Positions 36,059 through 45,356 of a stretch of DNA of 64,000 nt are shown one piece after another. The position numbers and the translations under genes were made by a program. How positions within the stretch are numbered: the first letter of the stretch is position 1; the number at the start of each line of letters is the position of its first letter. The notes under the pieces are model-generated. The model was not told the origin of the DNA, searched no databases, and saw nothing but the letters and a program-made list of their open reading frames with translations. Source of the DNA: CAYYIS01 sp964470965 (GTDB taxonomy: Bacteria; JAAXHH01; JABIQT01); the NCBI GenBank assembly GCA_964470965.1, contig CAYYIS010000008.1, positions 1-64,000 on the forward strand, in the 5' to 3' direction.

Positions 36059-36838
36059 ATGGACATGGACACGGTGTTGCACAACCTGGGCGTACGCGAT
36101 GACACGCTTTCAGAAAATGAAATGAGTCATCTGGATGAAAAAGGGTTTCTAACGCTACCCAACATCATGTCTGCCAATCAAGTAGCAGCATTCAGGTCGA
36201 GACTGGAAACCTTGATTGAAGAAGAAGGCGATGACGCAGGAAAGGAAGTGCATCAGGAAGCGGGGGCGCTAAGGTTAAGTGACTTGATCAATAAGGATCC
36301 CATGTTCGATTTCTGCTATACCCATCCAAGGCTTCTGGCGGCTGTCCGCCAGATGCTTACCTCCGATTTCAAGGTACATTCACTGAACAGCCGGTTTGCG
36401 ATTCCGGGAGAAGGGAAACAGGGGTTTCATATGGATTGGGGACCGCGTGACGAAGAAGAACGAAAGCTCTCTCAGAACGGTCATTATTTCGTGGCTAATT
36501 CTCTATGGCTGCTGGATGATTTCACCGCGACAAATGGTCCGACGCGGCTGGTGCCCGGGTCCCACAAGTGGGGGAAATCACCACAGGAGGTGATGGACGA
36601 CCCGACTTCATCTCATCCAGATGAGGTGAAGGTTGTGGCCCCGGCCGGTACGGTCGTGGCCTTCAATTCCCATATATGGCACGGCGGCTCGTTGAACCGC
36701 AGTCATGATATGCGCCGGGCGATGCACATGGCCTTTGTACGTCGTAACCTGCCACAGCAGACGGATCAAAAGCAACACCTGCGACCCGGAACTGCATCCA
36801 GGTTGGACGAAGAGAAACGTATTTTGCTGGATTTGTGA
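36059..36838 (+). CDS. Phytanoyl-CoA dioxygenase (PhyH)-family protein
   Basis: A 259-residue Fe(II)/2-oxoglutarate-dependent oxygenase. The iron ligands are seen as H-x-D in G-F-H-M-D-W-G near residue 125 and a distal histidine in S-H-I-W-H-G-G near 205. A later R in N-R-S-H-D-M-R-R probably binds 2-oxoglutarate. ATG 36059 is 8 bases from AAGGA and is preferred over ATG 36050. It is tightly behind the amidase (overlap of the Shine-Dalgarno with its stop). Bacterial PhyH proteins hydroxylate diverse small molecules, and the substrate is unknown. Two further PhyH genes lie in this window. Confidence 0.85.
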   Translation: MDMDTVLHNLGVRDDTLSENEMSHLDEKGFLTLPNIMSANQVAAFRSRLETLIEEEGDDAGKEVHQEAGALRLSDLINKDPMFDFCYTHPRLLAAVRQMLTSDFKVHSLNSRFAIPGEGKQGFHMDWGPRDEEERKLSQNGHYFVANSLWLLDDFTATNGPTRLVPGSHKWGKSPQEVMDDPTSSHPDEVKVVAPAGTVVAFNSHIWHGGSLNRSHDMRRAMHMAFVRRNLPQQTDQKQHLRPGTASRLDEEKRILLDL

Positions 36839-37316
36839 ACACAACGACAACAAGAATTGAGCAGCGAACACTGCAAACGGCGCGGACAGCATCAAGCCGG
36901 CAGGATTGTATTCTAGGCCAACCGCCCTACCAACCGTGGATAAACCTGCTGAGCCGTTTGCTTCTGCGTTCCATCGTTCCACCCGAATTCCAGCATCAAG
37001 TCCACTTGTCTCTTCGATCAGAGTGCACTGAAAACACCCAGGGCATGGAGCGAAGTGCATTCGGTTTGGCCGATTCCATGTTAAGATGAACACAATGAGC
37101 GAGAACAAGACCACAGGCTTTCAGGCAGACGGCTTCAAACCTGCCCACAAACATGTTTATTCAAGTTGGCACACAAGTATCCTGAAACATCTACAGAAAT
37201 AGGTGGGCAACACCCCCGGCTGTCACTATATTTTGTGACGGAAATCCATGTTCATTTTCCGACTGTGAAATCCTGGTGATGGATTGAGCCGGTATTTTAA
37301 ACGCCTGGGATAAACT
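36839..37316 (+). other. Intergenic stretch before the S9 peptidase
   Basis: No convincing gene. A 36-codon plus-strand frame at about 37095 has no ribosome binding site. A long minus-strand frame here runs antisense into the PhyH gene and has no family match. The stretch 37190-37300 is A+T-richer and may hold the promoter of the S9 peptidase, but no clear boxes were seen. Confidence 0.4.
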
Positions 37317-39185
37317 ATGACCAACAAGCAAACGGCGCCATTTGGCTTCTGGGAGAGTCCGTTTACCCCCTCCATGATGGGCGGACAGCTCCGGTTTTCG
37401 GATGTGCAGTGGGACACCGATGGACAACGGCTCGTGTGGCTGGAAGTACGCTCCGGGCGCGGTGTTTTGGTGTGCCGGGGGGGTACGAACGCCCCGTATG
37501 ATCTCAATGACGAGCACAACGTGCGAGCCGGGGTAGGTTACGGTGGCGGAGATTTTACGGTTTCGCACGGTTACGTGGTGTACGTGGAAAAAAGCGGGCG
37601 CCTTTTCCGGCAATCGCTGGATTCTGGACCTGCTGACGCCATCACCCCGGCATTCGGTCACGCGGGATCCCCGGTGGTGTCTCCGAATGGTGAATGGGTA
37701 CTGTACGTGCACAGTTATGAACGGACGGATGTGCTGGCACTGACGAATTCCGACGGTGTGAAATGGCCCATCAACCTGGTATCGGGTTCCGATTTTTACA
37801 TGCAGCCGGCCTGGCATCCAGAGGGTGACCGGATCGCCTGGATCGAATGGGATCAGCCCAATATGCCCTGGGACGGCACTCGGTTGATGCTTGGTAGATT
37901 GTCGGAGAGTGTAACCGGGGCTCTAGAAGAAACACAGATTACCGGAAACGAAAAGACAAGTGTGTTCCAACCGGAGTTTTCCCCGGATGGCGAATGGCTT
38001 TCTTATATCACTACGGAAGGTGAATGGGACGCGCTCGTAATCCATAACCTGGAATCCGATGAGCGCGTGGTACTTGAGAAGGATACAACGCTTGCAGAAC
38101 CGGCCTGGGTGCAGGGCATACGCGTTTACGGGTGGGGGCCGGACAGTAAATCTATATACTACCATCGGAACGATCAGGGCACCGGGACTCTCTGGCAGGT
38201 GAATACAGAAACAGGAGAACGGAGTAAGGTGGAGACAGGCCCCTATTCATGGCTCCAGCAGATTTCGGTCTCGCCTGCCGACAGTGCGATCGTCTGCACC
38301 GCCTCCTCTCCTGCTGTCCCGGATCGGGTCATCACAATAGAATCCTCCGGAAGAACGATCCACCGGCGCAGCAGCTCCGAACGCGTTTCGACCAGCGAGA
38401 TGTCCATTCCCCGCCCACATTCCTGGGAAGCGCCGGATGGCACCAGGGTCCACGGTCTGTATTATCCCCCAAAAAACAGCCGATACGCCTATGAGGGCGC
38501 ACCACCCGCCATCGTCGGCATCCACGGGGGCCCCACCGGTCAGCGCACGGCGAACTATTCCAGCGAAGCCGCCTTCTTTACAAGCAGAGGCTATGCTTTC
38601 CTCGATGTGAATTATCGTGGTAGCACCGGCTACGGACGCTCTTACATGGTTGCCCTGAGAGGGCACTGGGGTGCCTACGACGCAGAAGATGCTGTCGGTG
38701 GGGCGCAGTCCCTGATCGATCAGGGACTGGCGGATCCTGACCGAATCGTGATAAAAGGTGGTAGCGCAGGAGGATACACGGTTCTGAATACCTTGATCCA
38801 CCACCCGGGCGTGTTCAAGGCAGGAATGTGCCTTTATGGTGTTACAAACCTGTTTACTCTGGCGACTGAAACCCATAAATTCGAAGAAAAATATCTGGAC
38901 CTCATAGTCGGAACATTGCCGGAACACGGTGAACGATACCAGGCATGGTCGCCCATTTTTCACGCTGAAAAAATCAGGGATCCGATTGCAGTATTCCAGG
39001 GCACAGAAGATCAGGTCGTACCACCAAATCAGGCCGAATCGATAGTCAACGTTCTCAATCGGAATGGCGTCCCGCATATCTATCGGCAATACGAGGGGGA
39101 AGGGCACGGCTGGAGGAAGATGTCAACGATCGAATCGTTTTATGAAGATGTCGATACCTTTTTAAAGCAGTATGTGTTGATCTGA
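37317..39185 (+). CDS. S9-family prolyl oligopeptidase-type peptidase
   Basis: A 622-residue S9-family serine peptidase or related alpha/beta hydrolase. Residues 1-350 form a beta-propeller-like domain (repeated blocks such as S-P-N-G-E-W, S-P-D-G-E-W and W-H-P-E-G-D-R-I-A-W). The catalytic domain follows: Ser483 in G-G-S-A-G-G, Asp565 in G-T-E-D-Q-V-V-P, His597 in G-E-G-H-G-W. The G-x-S-x-G-G-Y context fits dipeptidyl-peptidase/acylaminoacyl-peptidase-like members. There is no signal peptide, so it is probably cytoplasmic. The selenoprotein candidate begins 12 bases downstream and may be cotranscribed. Confidence 0.9.
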   Translation: MTNKQTAPFGFWESPFTPSMMGGQLRFSDVQWDTDGQRLVWLEVRSGRGVLVCRGGTNAPYDLNDEHNVRAGVGYGGGDFTVSHGYVVYVEKSGRLFRQSLDSGPADAITPAFGHAGSPVVSPNGEWVLYVHSYERTDVLALTNSDGVKWPINLVSGSDFYMQPAWHPEGDRIAWIEWDQPNMPWDGTRLMLGRLSESVTGALEETQITGNEKTSVFQPEFSPDGEWLSYITTEGEWDALVIHNLESDERVVLEKDTTLAEPAWVQGIRVYGWGPDSKSIYYHRNDQGTGTLWQVNTETGERSKVETGPYSWLQQISVSPADSAIVCTASSPAVPDRVITIESSGRTIHRRSSSERVSTSEMSIPRPHSWEAPDGTRVHGLYYPPKNSRYAYEGAPPAIVGIHGGPTGQRTANYSSEAAFFTSRGYAFLDVNYRGSTGYGRSYMVALRGHWGAYDAEDAVGGAQSLIDQGLADPDRIVIKGGSAGGYTVLNTLIHHPGVFKAGMCLYGVTNLFTLATETHKFEEKYLDLIVGTLPEHGERYQAWSPIFHAEKIRDPIAVFQGTEDQVVPPNQAESIVNVLNRNGVPHIYRQYEGEGHGWRKMSTIESFYEDVDTFLKQYVLI

Positions 39186-39197
39186 GCCGGAGGCAGG

Positions 39198-39566
39198 ATG
39201 CGTATTAAGTTATATGAGAAACCCACTTGAAGCAAATGCAGGGAGGCGGTCAGCCTCCTCGACGACAGGGGGCTCTCTTACGACAGAATTGATTACTACA
39301 CCGCCCCTCTCACCCGGGATGTACTGGTACGATTACTCACTGAAATGGATGCCCGTCCCAGAGACATCATGCGGACCAGTGAAACAACCTATAAAGAGTT
39401 GAATTTGGCAGATTCGGACCTGGCCGACGATGCGTTAATCGATCTGATGATTCAACATCCTGACTTACTTCAGCGTCCTATTTTGGAGATCGATGACCAG
39501 GCGTTGCTGGGCAGACCGACGGATCGGATCGAGGCGTTTCTGGATGCCGCTATCGCCATGGGGTGA
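39198..39566 (+). CDS. Candidate selenoprotein of the ArsC/Spx thioredoxin-fold family
   Basis: Read through one in-frame TGA, this frame gives a 122-residue arsenate-reductase-like protein. It begins at ATG 39198, 4 bases after GGAGG. Codon 11 (TGA, 39228-39230) falls exactly at the catalytic cysteine of the family, in the context K-P-T-U-S-K-C-R-E-A. This gives a U-x-x-C redox motif with Cys14. The rest is an uninterrupted family match: Y-D-R-I-D-Y-Y, I-M-R-T-S-E, Y-K-E-L-N-L, D-L-M-I-Q-H-P-D-L-L-Q-R-P-I and a final G-R-P-T-D-R-I-E. Family length is 115-125. A SECIS-like hairpin follows the TGA. An ordinary nonsense mutation is the main alternative. The enzyme would reduce arsenate or an oxidised thiol; the true substrate is unknown. 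Confidence 0.82.
39231..39260 (+). promoter_or_regulatory. SECIS-like hairpin downstream of the UGA codon
   Basis: A 7-base-pair stem (39241-39247 with 39253-39259: six Watson-Crick pairs plus one G-U) closes a 5-base loop, GGTCA (39248-39252). The loop begins 17 bases after the TGA and its first two bases are both G. Bacterial SECIS elements typically have a guanine in the first two loop positions and a UGA-to-loop distance of about 16-37 bases. It lies inside the coding region, as bacterial SECIS elements do. Confidence 0.7.
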
Positions 39567-39912
39567 ATCTTTTCCTTATTGCTGTTGCGGAGGCGGGCCG
39601 GAGTGGGAAATGATCGGGAGAAGGCGAAAAGGTATGTCGGTACACACATGAATCCGAAACCTTCACCAAAACGGAATATGGGGTGGCGGTGGCCTGTCAC
39701 ACCGCCAAAATCCTGCTCACTCGCAAAAACCTCCTTATTCTGGTAGATATCGAGCCTGAGACATACACCCTGAATGTTACAGTAAGTAACAAAACCTGTG
39801 TACCAATCCGACAATGCCTCTGTACTCCTGTTTTTAAAGACGCATCTGGAAGAAAACAGCCGGCAATTCCGATAATTCGTCAATTATCTAATCCGTTCCT
39901 CCGGAGGTACTC
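39567..39912 (+). other. Intergenic stretch after the selenoprotein candidate
   Basis: No product is recognised in either direction. The A+T-rich part, 39770-39890, may carry the promoter of the following lipoprotein gene, but no strong boxes are visible. Confidence 0.4.
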
Positions 39913-41052
39913 TTGTTTTATTTACGCTACCCTTCAATTATCGCCGCAATCTGTTTCCTGCTGGCCTGCGGCTCCGAACCCTTGCAGATCGACGAACTGG
40001 ACCCCAACAGCCCCTTGAATTCCATCAAGATGCCACCGGGGTTCAACATCCGCGTTTACGCGGATAACGTTGCGAATGCCCGGGGAATGGTGCTGAGTCC
40101 CGGCGGCGTGCTGTTCGTCGGTAGTCGCCGGGAGGGTAAAGTGTATGCGCTGCAGAACCTGGACGGTGATCACACGGCCGAAAAAATGTATACCGTCGAC
40201 ACCGGGCTGCGAATGCCCACCGGGGTGGCATTCCGGGAAGGGGCATTGTTTGTGGGAGCGGTGAATCAGATCCTTCGCTATGACAATATCGAGTCAAACC
40301 TGGAGAATCCCCCCGATCCGGTAATCGTGCTCGACACCCTGCCTTCCGACCGGCACCACGGATGGAAGTATCTTGGCTTCGGGCCGGACGGGCGGCTGTA
40401 TGTACCTGTGGGGGCGCCTTGCAATATCTGCAACAAAGAAGAAGAAGATCAGCGATATGCTTCTATCCTGAGCATGAACCCGGACGGCTCGGACATCCAG
40501 GTGTTCGCCTCCGGTATTCGGAATACGGTTGGTTTCGACTGGCATCCAGTAACGGATGAACTGTGGTTCACCGACAATGGCCGAGATCTGATGGGCAATG
40601 AAATTCCACCCGATGAATTGAACCACGCCCCTACTTCCGGCCTACATTTTGGTTATCCGTTCCACCACGCCACAAACGTCACCGATCCCGAATTTGGTGA
40701 TCAGCGTGCCAAGGAGACTACCGTATCACCGGTGCAGGATCTGGGACCGCATGTTGCGGCGATCGGCATGGCATTTTACGAAGGGACCATGTTTCCAGAA
40801 GAATACCGTAACCAGATCTTTATCGCTGAGCACGGCTCCTGGAACCGAGACGCAAAAATCGGATACCGCATCACGCTGGTTCGCCTCGATGAAAACAATA
40901 AGTCCCTCGGCTACGAAGTCTTCGCGGAAGGTTGGCTCCAGGGCGAAGAACAATGGGGCCGTCCGTCGGACGTGCTCGTCGTCCCCGGCGGTGCCCTGTT
41001 AGTTTCTGATGATCAGGCAGGGATCGTCTATCGAATTTCATACGATGAATGA
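39913..41052 (+). CDS. PQQ-dependent sugar dehydrogenase-like lipoprotein
   Basis: A 379-residue protein of the glucose/sorbosone dehydrogenase beta-propeller family. A lipoprotein signal peptide ends at the lipobox F-L-L-A-C (Cys19), so it should be anchored in the membrane. Propeller blocks include F-N-I-R-V-Y, G-V-L-F-V-G-S-R near residue 71, H-H-G-W-K-Y-L-G-F-G-P-D near 146, and F-D-W-H-P-V-T near 211. The conserved His and Arg positions that contact PQQ and the substrate seem present, but cofactor use is not proven. The start is TTG 39913, 5 bases after GGAGG. The natural substrate is probably a periplasmic sugar or alcohol. Confidence 0.8.
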   Translation: MFYLRYPSIIAAICFLLACGSEPLQIDELDPNSPLNSIKMPPGFNIRVYADNVANARGMVLSPGGVLFVGSRREGKVYALQNLDGDHTAEKMYTVDTGLRMPTGVAFREGALFVGAVNQILRYDNIESNLENPPDPVIVLDTLPSDRHHGWKYLGFGPDGRLYVPVGAPCNICNKEEEDQRYASILSMNPDGSDIQVFASGIRNTVGFDWHPVTDELWFTDNGRDLMGNEIPPDELNHAPTSGLHFGYPFHHATNVTDPEFGDQRAKETTVSPVQDLGPHVAAIGMAFYEGTMFPEEYRNQIFIAEHGSWNRDAKIGYRITLVRLDENNKSLGYEVFAEGWLQGEEQWGRPSDVLVVPGGALLVSDDQAGIVYRISYDE

Positions 41053-41121
41053 CATAATTGACGGATAAGCGGAATATCCTATTCTGTTGATCCGCCAATA
41101 CAAACTACCGGAGACATCTTC

Positions 41122-42420
41122 ATGTTCAACCTACCCCTGCATTGGCAAATCATCATTGGACTGATTCTCGGACTGATTTACGGCATAGTCTCAGCGGCGA
41201 TGGGATGGGCACAATTTACGACGGACTGGATTGTTCCGTTCGGTGATATTTTCCTGAACCTGCTCAAATTGATTGCCGTCCCACTGGTACTGGGATCCCT
41301 AATCACAGGTGTCGCTTCCCTTTCGGACATGCACAAACTGTCCAGAATCGGTGGGAAAACCATCACGATCTATATTGCCACGACCGCGGTCTCGGTTACG
41401 ATAGGCCTCATCCTGGTCAATATACTGCAGCCTGGAGCCTCCGTACCCCAGGACCTGCAACGGGAGCTGCAGGCAGCCTATCAGGCGGAGACCGAAACGA
41501 GGCAGGGCAGTGCAGAGGCGGTCAAGGAACGGGGACCATTGCAGGTGTTCGTAGACATGGTCCCGGGCAATATCTTCGCGGCAGCCGGCAACAACGGCAA
41601 CATGCTCCAGGTGGTGTTCTTTTCCATCCTGTTCGGTATCGCCATGATCATGATCCCGAAAGAGAAAGCGCAGCCGCTTCTCGGATTCTTCGAGGGCCTT
41701 ACGGACGCGATCATTAAAATCGTTGAAATCATTATGCTGGCTGCGCCTATCGGCGTGTTCGCACTTATCGCCAAAACGATCAATCAAGTGGCTAAGGACG
41801 ATCTGTCCGCCGTGGTGGAACTGTTGAGCGCCCTCGGTTTCTACTGTCTGGTTGTGGTGATCGGTCTATTAATCCACGGGGTCATTACCTATCCTATCCT
41901 GCTCAAATCATTCACCAAACTCAAGGCGGTGCAGTTTTTCAGAGACGTAGCCCCCGCCCAGCTTCTCGCCTTCTCCACAAGTTCCAGCGGCGCTACGCTG
42001 CCAGTGACCATGGATGTATGCGAGAAAAAGATAGGGGTCTCCGAGGAGGTATCGTCCTTTGTGCTCCCCCTCGGAGCCACCATCAACATGGATGGGACAG
42101 CCCTCTATCAGGCCGTTGCCTCCGTATTCATCGCACAGGCCCTGGGCATCGGACTCGACATCTCAGCCCAGCTTCAGATCATCCTGACCGCGGTACTTGC
42201 ATCTATCGGTACAGCAGCGGTTCCCGGCGCCGGGATCATTATGCTGGTGATAATCCTAGAAACGGTGGGTGTCCCAACCGCCGGTATCGCCTTGATTCTC
42301 GGCGTAGATCGAATCCTCGACATGTGTCGCACAGCCGTCAACGTTACGGGGGATGCCACCGTAGCCACCGCCGTAGCGGCTTCCGAAGGTCAGCTTCATT
42401 CGCCGAACGAGGAGGCTTAG
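41122..42420 (+). CDS. Dicarboxylate/amino acid:cation symporter (DAACS)
   Basis: A 432-residue secondary transporter of the GltP/SLC1 family, importing glutamate, aspartate or C4-dicarboxylates with Na+ or H+. It has about eight transmembrane helices and two re-entrant loops. Signature sequences are visible: the serine-rich hairpin F-S-T-S-S-S-G-A-T-L-P near residue 287, the N-M-D-G-T cation site near 319, and a final D-R-I-L-D-M-C-R-T-A-V-N-V-T-G-D near 393. A long charged insert lies near residues 108-140. ATG 41122 follows CCGGAGA. The methyltransferase gene starts 3 bases after its stop. Confidence 0.95.
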   Translation: MFNLPLHWQIIIGLILGLIYGIVSAAMGWAQFTTDWIVPFGDIFLNLLKLIAVPLVLGSLITGVASLSDMHKLSRIGGKTITIYIATTAVSVTIGLILVNILQPGASVPQDLQRELQAAYQAETETRQGSAEAVKERGPLQVFVDMVPGNIFAAAGNNGNMLQVVFFSILFGIAMIMIPKEKAQPLLGFFEGLTDAIIKIVEIIMLAAPIGVFALIAKTINQVAKDDLSAVVELLSALGFYCLVVVIGLLIHGVITYPILLKSFTKLKAVQFFRDVAPAQLLAFSTSSSGATLPVTMDVCEKKIGVSEEVSSFVLPLGATINMDGTALYQAVASVFIAQALGIGLDISAQLQIILTAVLASIGTAAVPGAGIIMLVIILETVGVPTAGIALILGVDRILDMCRTAVNVTGDATVATAVAASEGQLHSPNEEA

Positions 42421-42423
42421 GAG

Positions 42424-43182
42424 ATGACCGGCGCGCAGTCCTGGAATCCGGATCGCTATGCCCGCAACGCACGTTTCGTGGCAGAACTGGGAATGCCTGT
42501 TTTTTCGTTGCTCGATCCAAAGGCCGGAGAACGGATACTCGATCTCGGCTGCGGCGATGGCGCCTTGACGGAGAAGCTGGTGGAAGCGGGCTGTGACGTG
42601 GTGGGGGTCGACGGTAGCGCAGAACAGATCGAAGCGGCATGTCAGCGGGGATTGAATGCACAGGTGATGGACGGGCAGCAACTAACGTTTGAAAATGAAT
42701 TCGACGCCGTTTTCAGCAACGCGGCCATGCACTGGATGAACCGTCCCGACGATGTGATTTCCGGTGTCCGGCGGGCACTCAAGCCGGAGGGACGATTCGT
42801 GTCAGAAATGGGCGGATTCGGATGTGTTCGGACTATCGAGTCGACACTGCTCGATATGCTCGCTGCCCGCGGCGTCACCGGTACCGACATCAGTCCCTGG
42901 TACTTTCCCACCGACACGGAGTACCGGAGTCGCATGGAAACACAGGGATTTCGCGTGGACTACATCGCGCTGATCCAGCGTCCCACGCCTCTGCCGGGGG
43001 ATGTCGCCGCATGGTTGGAAACGTTCGCCGAGAGCTTTACGAACCGGCTGCCTGAATCAGATCGGCCTGCATTTCTCGAAGAAGTCCGGGAGTGCTTGAG
43101 ACCGAAATTGTGTAATGCGGAAGGGCTGTGGACGGCCGATTATGTGCGGCTACGGTTTACAGCCGTCAAAACAGTGGATTAA
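42424..43182 (+). CDS. Class I SAM-dependent methyltransferase
   Basis: A 252-residue methyltransferase. SAM-binding motif I (I-L-D-L-G-C-G-D-G-A-L) is at about residues 38-48, motif II G-V-D-G-S near 61, and a motif IV region F-D-A-V-F-S-N-A-A-M-H-W near 93-104. This last block resembles trans-aconitate methyltransferase and malonyl-CoA methyltransferase relatives, but the acceptor cannot be told. It begins 3 bases after the symporter stop and is followed after 21 bases by the serine hydrolase, so the three genes may be one operon. Confidence 0.87.
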   Translation: MTGAQSWNPDRYARNARFVAELGMPVFSLLDPKAGERILDLGCGDGALTEKLVEAGCDVVGVDGSAEQIEAACQRGLNAQVMDGQQLTFENEFDAVFSNAAMHWMNRPDDVISGVRRALKPEGRFVSEMGGFGCVRTIESTLLDMLAARGVTGTDISPWYFPTDTEYRSRMETQGFRVDYIALIQRPTPLPGDVAAWLETFAESFTNRLPESDRPAFLEEVRECLRPKLCNAEGLWTADYVRLRFTAVKTVD

Positions 43183-43203
43183 ACCCAGAATCCGGGGACA
43201 GCC

Positions 43204-44583
43204 GTGTTCAGAACATTGATAATCACTCATTTACTGATGTCTTTGACAACCGCGCGCGCTAACGACATAGATTCCTATATCAAGGCGCAGATGAAAGAAC
43301 GTCATATTCCGGGACTGGCTATAGCGATCGTGCAGAACGGAGATTTATCTGAATTCCGGGGCTACGGCCTGTCGAGCGTCGAGCACGAGGTTCCCGTGAC
43401 GGTTCGTTCGATCTTTGAGATCGGTTCCGTCACGAAGCAGGTCACTGCCGTCGGCATCATGCTGCTGGTCGAAGACGGCAGGGTGGATCTCGACGCGCCC
43501 ATCAGAACTTACATGAAGGAATCCCCCATTAGGTGGGACGCAGTCACTATCCGTCACCTGCTGACACATACCTCGGGCATTAGAAATTATACCGGCCTAC
43601 CGGGATTCGAGCTGTCGCGCCGCATGAACCGGGCAGCCTTCATACATGAACTGGCAAAGTACCCGCTCGACTTTACGCCCGGAGAAAAATGGTCTTACTC
43701 TAATTCCGGATACAACCTTCTGGGTCATATCATCGAACAGGCGAGCGACCAAACGTACTGGGATTTTCTGGCCAATGCTGTGTTCAAACCCGCGAATATG
43801 GCGGATACCGGGGATCGGGATCTCCAGTATGTGATCAAACACCGCGCCACGGGCTACGAATGGATTGATGATTCACTGCTGGGACGTGACTATGACCTGA
43901 CGGATTTATTCTCCGCCGGCGCCATGGTCTCCTCGTTGGCGGATCTTGTTCGATGGAACGCGGCGCTCTCAGAGATTGATCTGTTACAGGCTTCCAGTAT
44001 GAGAGAACTATGGAAACCGGTAACGCTCAACAATGGGGAAACCTATCCATACGGTTTCGGATGGTACATTGAAAATATCCGGGGTTACCGGCGTCTCAGG
44101 CACAACGGACAAACGGCAGGTTTTTCTGCGAACTATACGCACTATCCGGATCAGAACCTGTCGATCATAGTCCTATGCAATCTGGGAACCATCGGCCTGG
44201 CAGGGGATATAGCTAACGGTGCGGCAAAATACTACATTCCGGGCTTATCATTAAAAAATGCCGTCACCATTGATGACGTTGCGCCGGAGTTGACAAAGTC
44301 CCTAAAAAAATTACTGGACGACAGATGGAACAATATCTTGCAGCTGGAAAAATTCACCGGCAATGCAAGAAAAAAATTGATCACTGACAATGCTGTCGGC
44401 GTCAACAAGCGCCTTGCGACTTATGGAAAGCCGACAGCGTTCGACCTTATCGGGCATGAACAAATAGAATCTATCACCACGAGATATTACAGAGTTGTAA
44501 TCGGGAACAATTTTCTGGTCTTCCGGGTTGTTGCAACTGATAGCGGCCTTGTCGACGACATGACCCTTATGGAAGAAGAATGA
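43204..44583 (+). CDS. Secreted serine hydrolase (class C beta-lactamase / PBP4* fold)
   Basis: A 459-residue exported protein; a signal peptide spans residues 1-18 (ends near T-A-R-A). The catalytic Ser75-x-x-Lys78 (S-V-T-K) and the Tyr165-Ser-Asn motif are present, and H-N-G-Q-T-A-G near residue 300 stands for the third (H/K-x-G) box. The core ends near residue 350; the last 100 residues form a lipocalin-like extra domain. Such proteins are usually D-aminopeptidases, esterases or DD-peptidase-like enzymes; drug resistance is not implied. The start is GTG 43204. A PhyH gene begins 23 bases downstream. Confidence 0.88.
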   Translation: MFRTLIITHLLMSLTTARANDIDSYIKAQMKERHIPGLAIAIVQNGDLSEFRGYGLSSVEHEVPVTVRSIFEIGSVTKQVTAVGIMLLVEDGRVDLDAPIRTYMKESPIRWDAVTIRHLLTHTSGIRNYTGLPGFELSRRMNRAAFIHELAKYPLDFTPGEKWSYSNSGYNLLGHIIEQASDQTYWDFLANAVFKPANMADTGDRDLQYVIKHRATGYEWIDDSLLGRDYDLTDLFSAGAMVSSLADLVRWNAALSEIDLLQASSMRELWKPVTLNNGETYPYGFGWYIENIRGYRRLRHNGQTAGFSANYTHYPDQNLSIIVLCNLGTIGLAGDIANGAAKYYIPGLSLKNAVTIDDVAPELTKSLKKLLDDRWNNILQLEKFTGNARKKLITDNAVGVNKRLATYGKPTAFDLIGHEQIESITTRYYRVVIGNNFLVFRVVATDSGLVDDMTLMEEE

Positions 44584-44606
44584 CATGGGATTTTTTAGGA
44601 GAAACT

Positions 44607-45356
44607 ATGAGTCTGGAACCACATGAAATAGATCATTTTCACGGAGAAGGTTATCTGATCTTCCCTGCATTGATTCACGGGGAAAAACTCACCCGTTATA
44701 AATCCAGCCTGGCTGAACTGGTGACGCGGGCGAACGGAATGGAGACGTCACAGGACGGGTATTCATTACAGCCTGATAAAAACGGGGAGTTGATACCAGG
44801 TCGTCTTTTCAAAGTCCAGGGTGTATGTGTGGTGGAACCGCTTTTACTCGACCTGGCCCGTGAATCCGAAATCACGGACCGCATCGCCTCTTTAATCGGT
44901 CCGGATTTGCATATGTTCGGCTCCAAGTTCTTCCCGATGCTGCCCCACGGCGGAACCTCAACCGGCTGGCACCAGGACAACCACTACTTCGGAACGCAGT
45001 CCGATCGCGTCGTAAGCTGCGGAATCTACCTTGAAGAGTCGGATCGCTCCAATGGATGTCTCAAACTTTTGCCGAAGAGCCACGCCACCGGAAGCTTGGT
45101 GGCCCACACCCACGGCAGCGGCACTTTCGCCCACGGCAATTGGACCGAAGTAGACGAATCTCAGGCCATCGATGTGGTATGTCCCGGGGGCACCGTCGTC
45201 CTGTTTTCCGCCAATCTGCTCCATGGGGCCACCATTAACACCAGCGCCCGTTCCAGATACAGCACCGCCTGGCATTACATTCCGGCGGATCTGGATCTGG
45301 AAATGTTTCCTTTCGAGAAATATCAGGATAGGCATGAAGTACGTGGTATTGATTGA
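44607..45356 (+). CDS. Phytanoyl-CoA dioxygenase (PhyH)-family protein
   Basis: A 249-residue Fe(II)/2-oxoglutarate oxygenase. Ligands are H-x-D in G-W-H-Q-D-N-H-Y-F near residue 118 and a distal His in L-L-H-G-A near 203. The 2-oxoglutarate Arg is likely in S-A-R-S-R-Y-S near 213. ATG 44607 is selected by AGGAGA just upstream; a longer frame from 44580 would overlap the hydrolase stop and lacks such a site. Reaction and substrate are unknown. The start sits directly behind the serine hydrolase. Confidence 0.87.
   Translation: MSLEPHEIDHFHGEGYLIFPALIHGEKLTRYKSSLAELVTRANGMETSQDGYSLQPDKNGELIPGRLFKVQGVCVVEPLLLDLARESEITDRIASLIGPDLHMFGSKFFPMLPHGGTSTGWHQDNHYFGTQSDRVVSCGIYLEESDRSNGCLKLLPKSHATGSLVAHTHGSGTFAHGNWTEVDESQAIDVVCPGGTVVLFSANLLHGATINTSARSRYSTAWHYIPADLDLEMFPFEKYQDRHEVRGID

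Noticed and set aside
36608..37114. A 168-codon minus-strand open frame overlapping the second half of a PhyH gene
   Set aside because: Most of its length is antisense to a well-supported dioxygenase gene and nothing in its sequence resembles a known protein.
37095..37205. A 36-codon plus-strand mini-frame in the gap before the S9 peptidase
   Set aside because: No ribosome binding site and no similarity to any peptide family I know.
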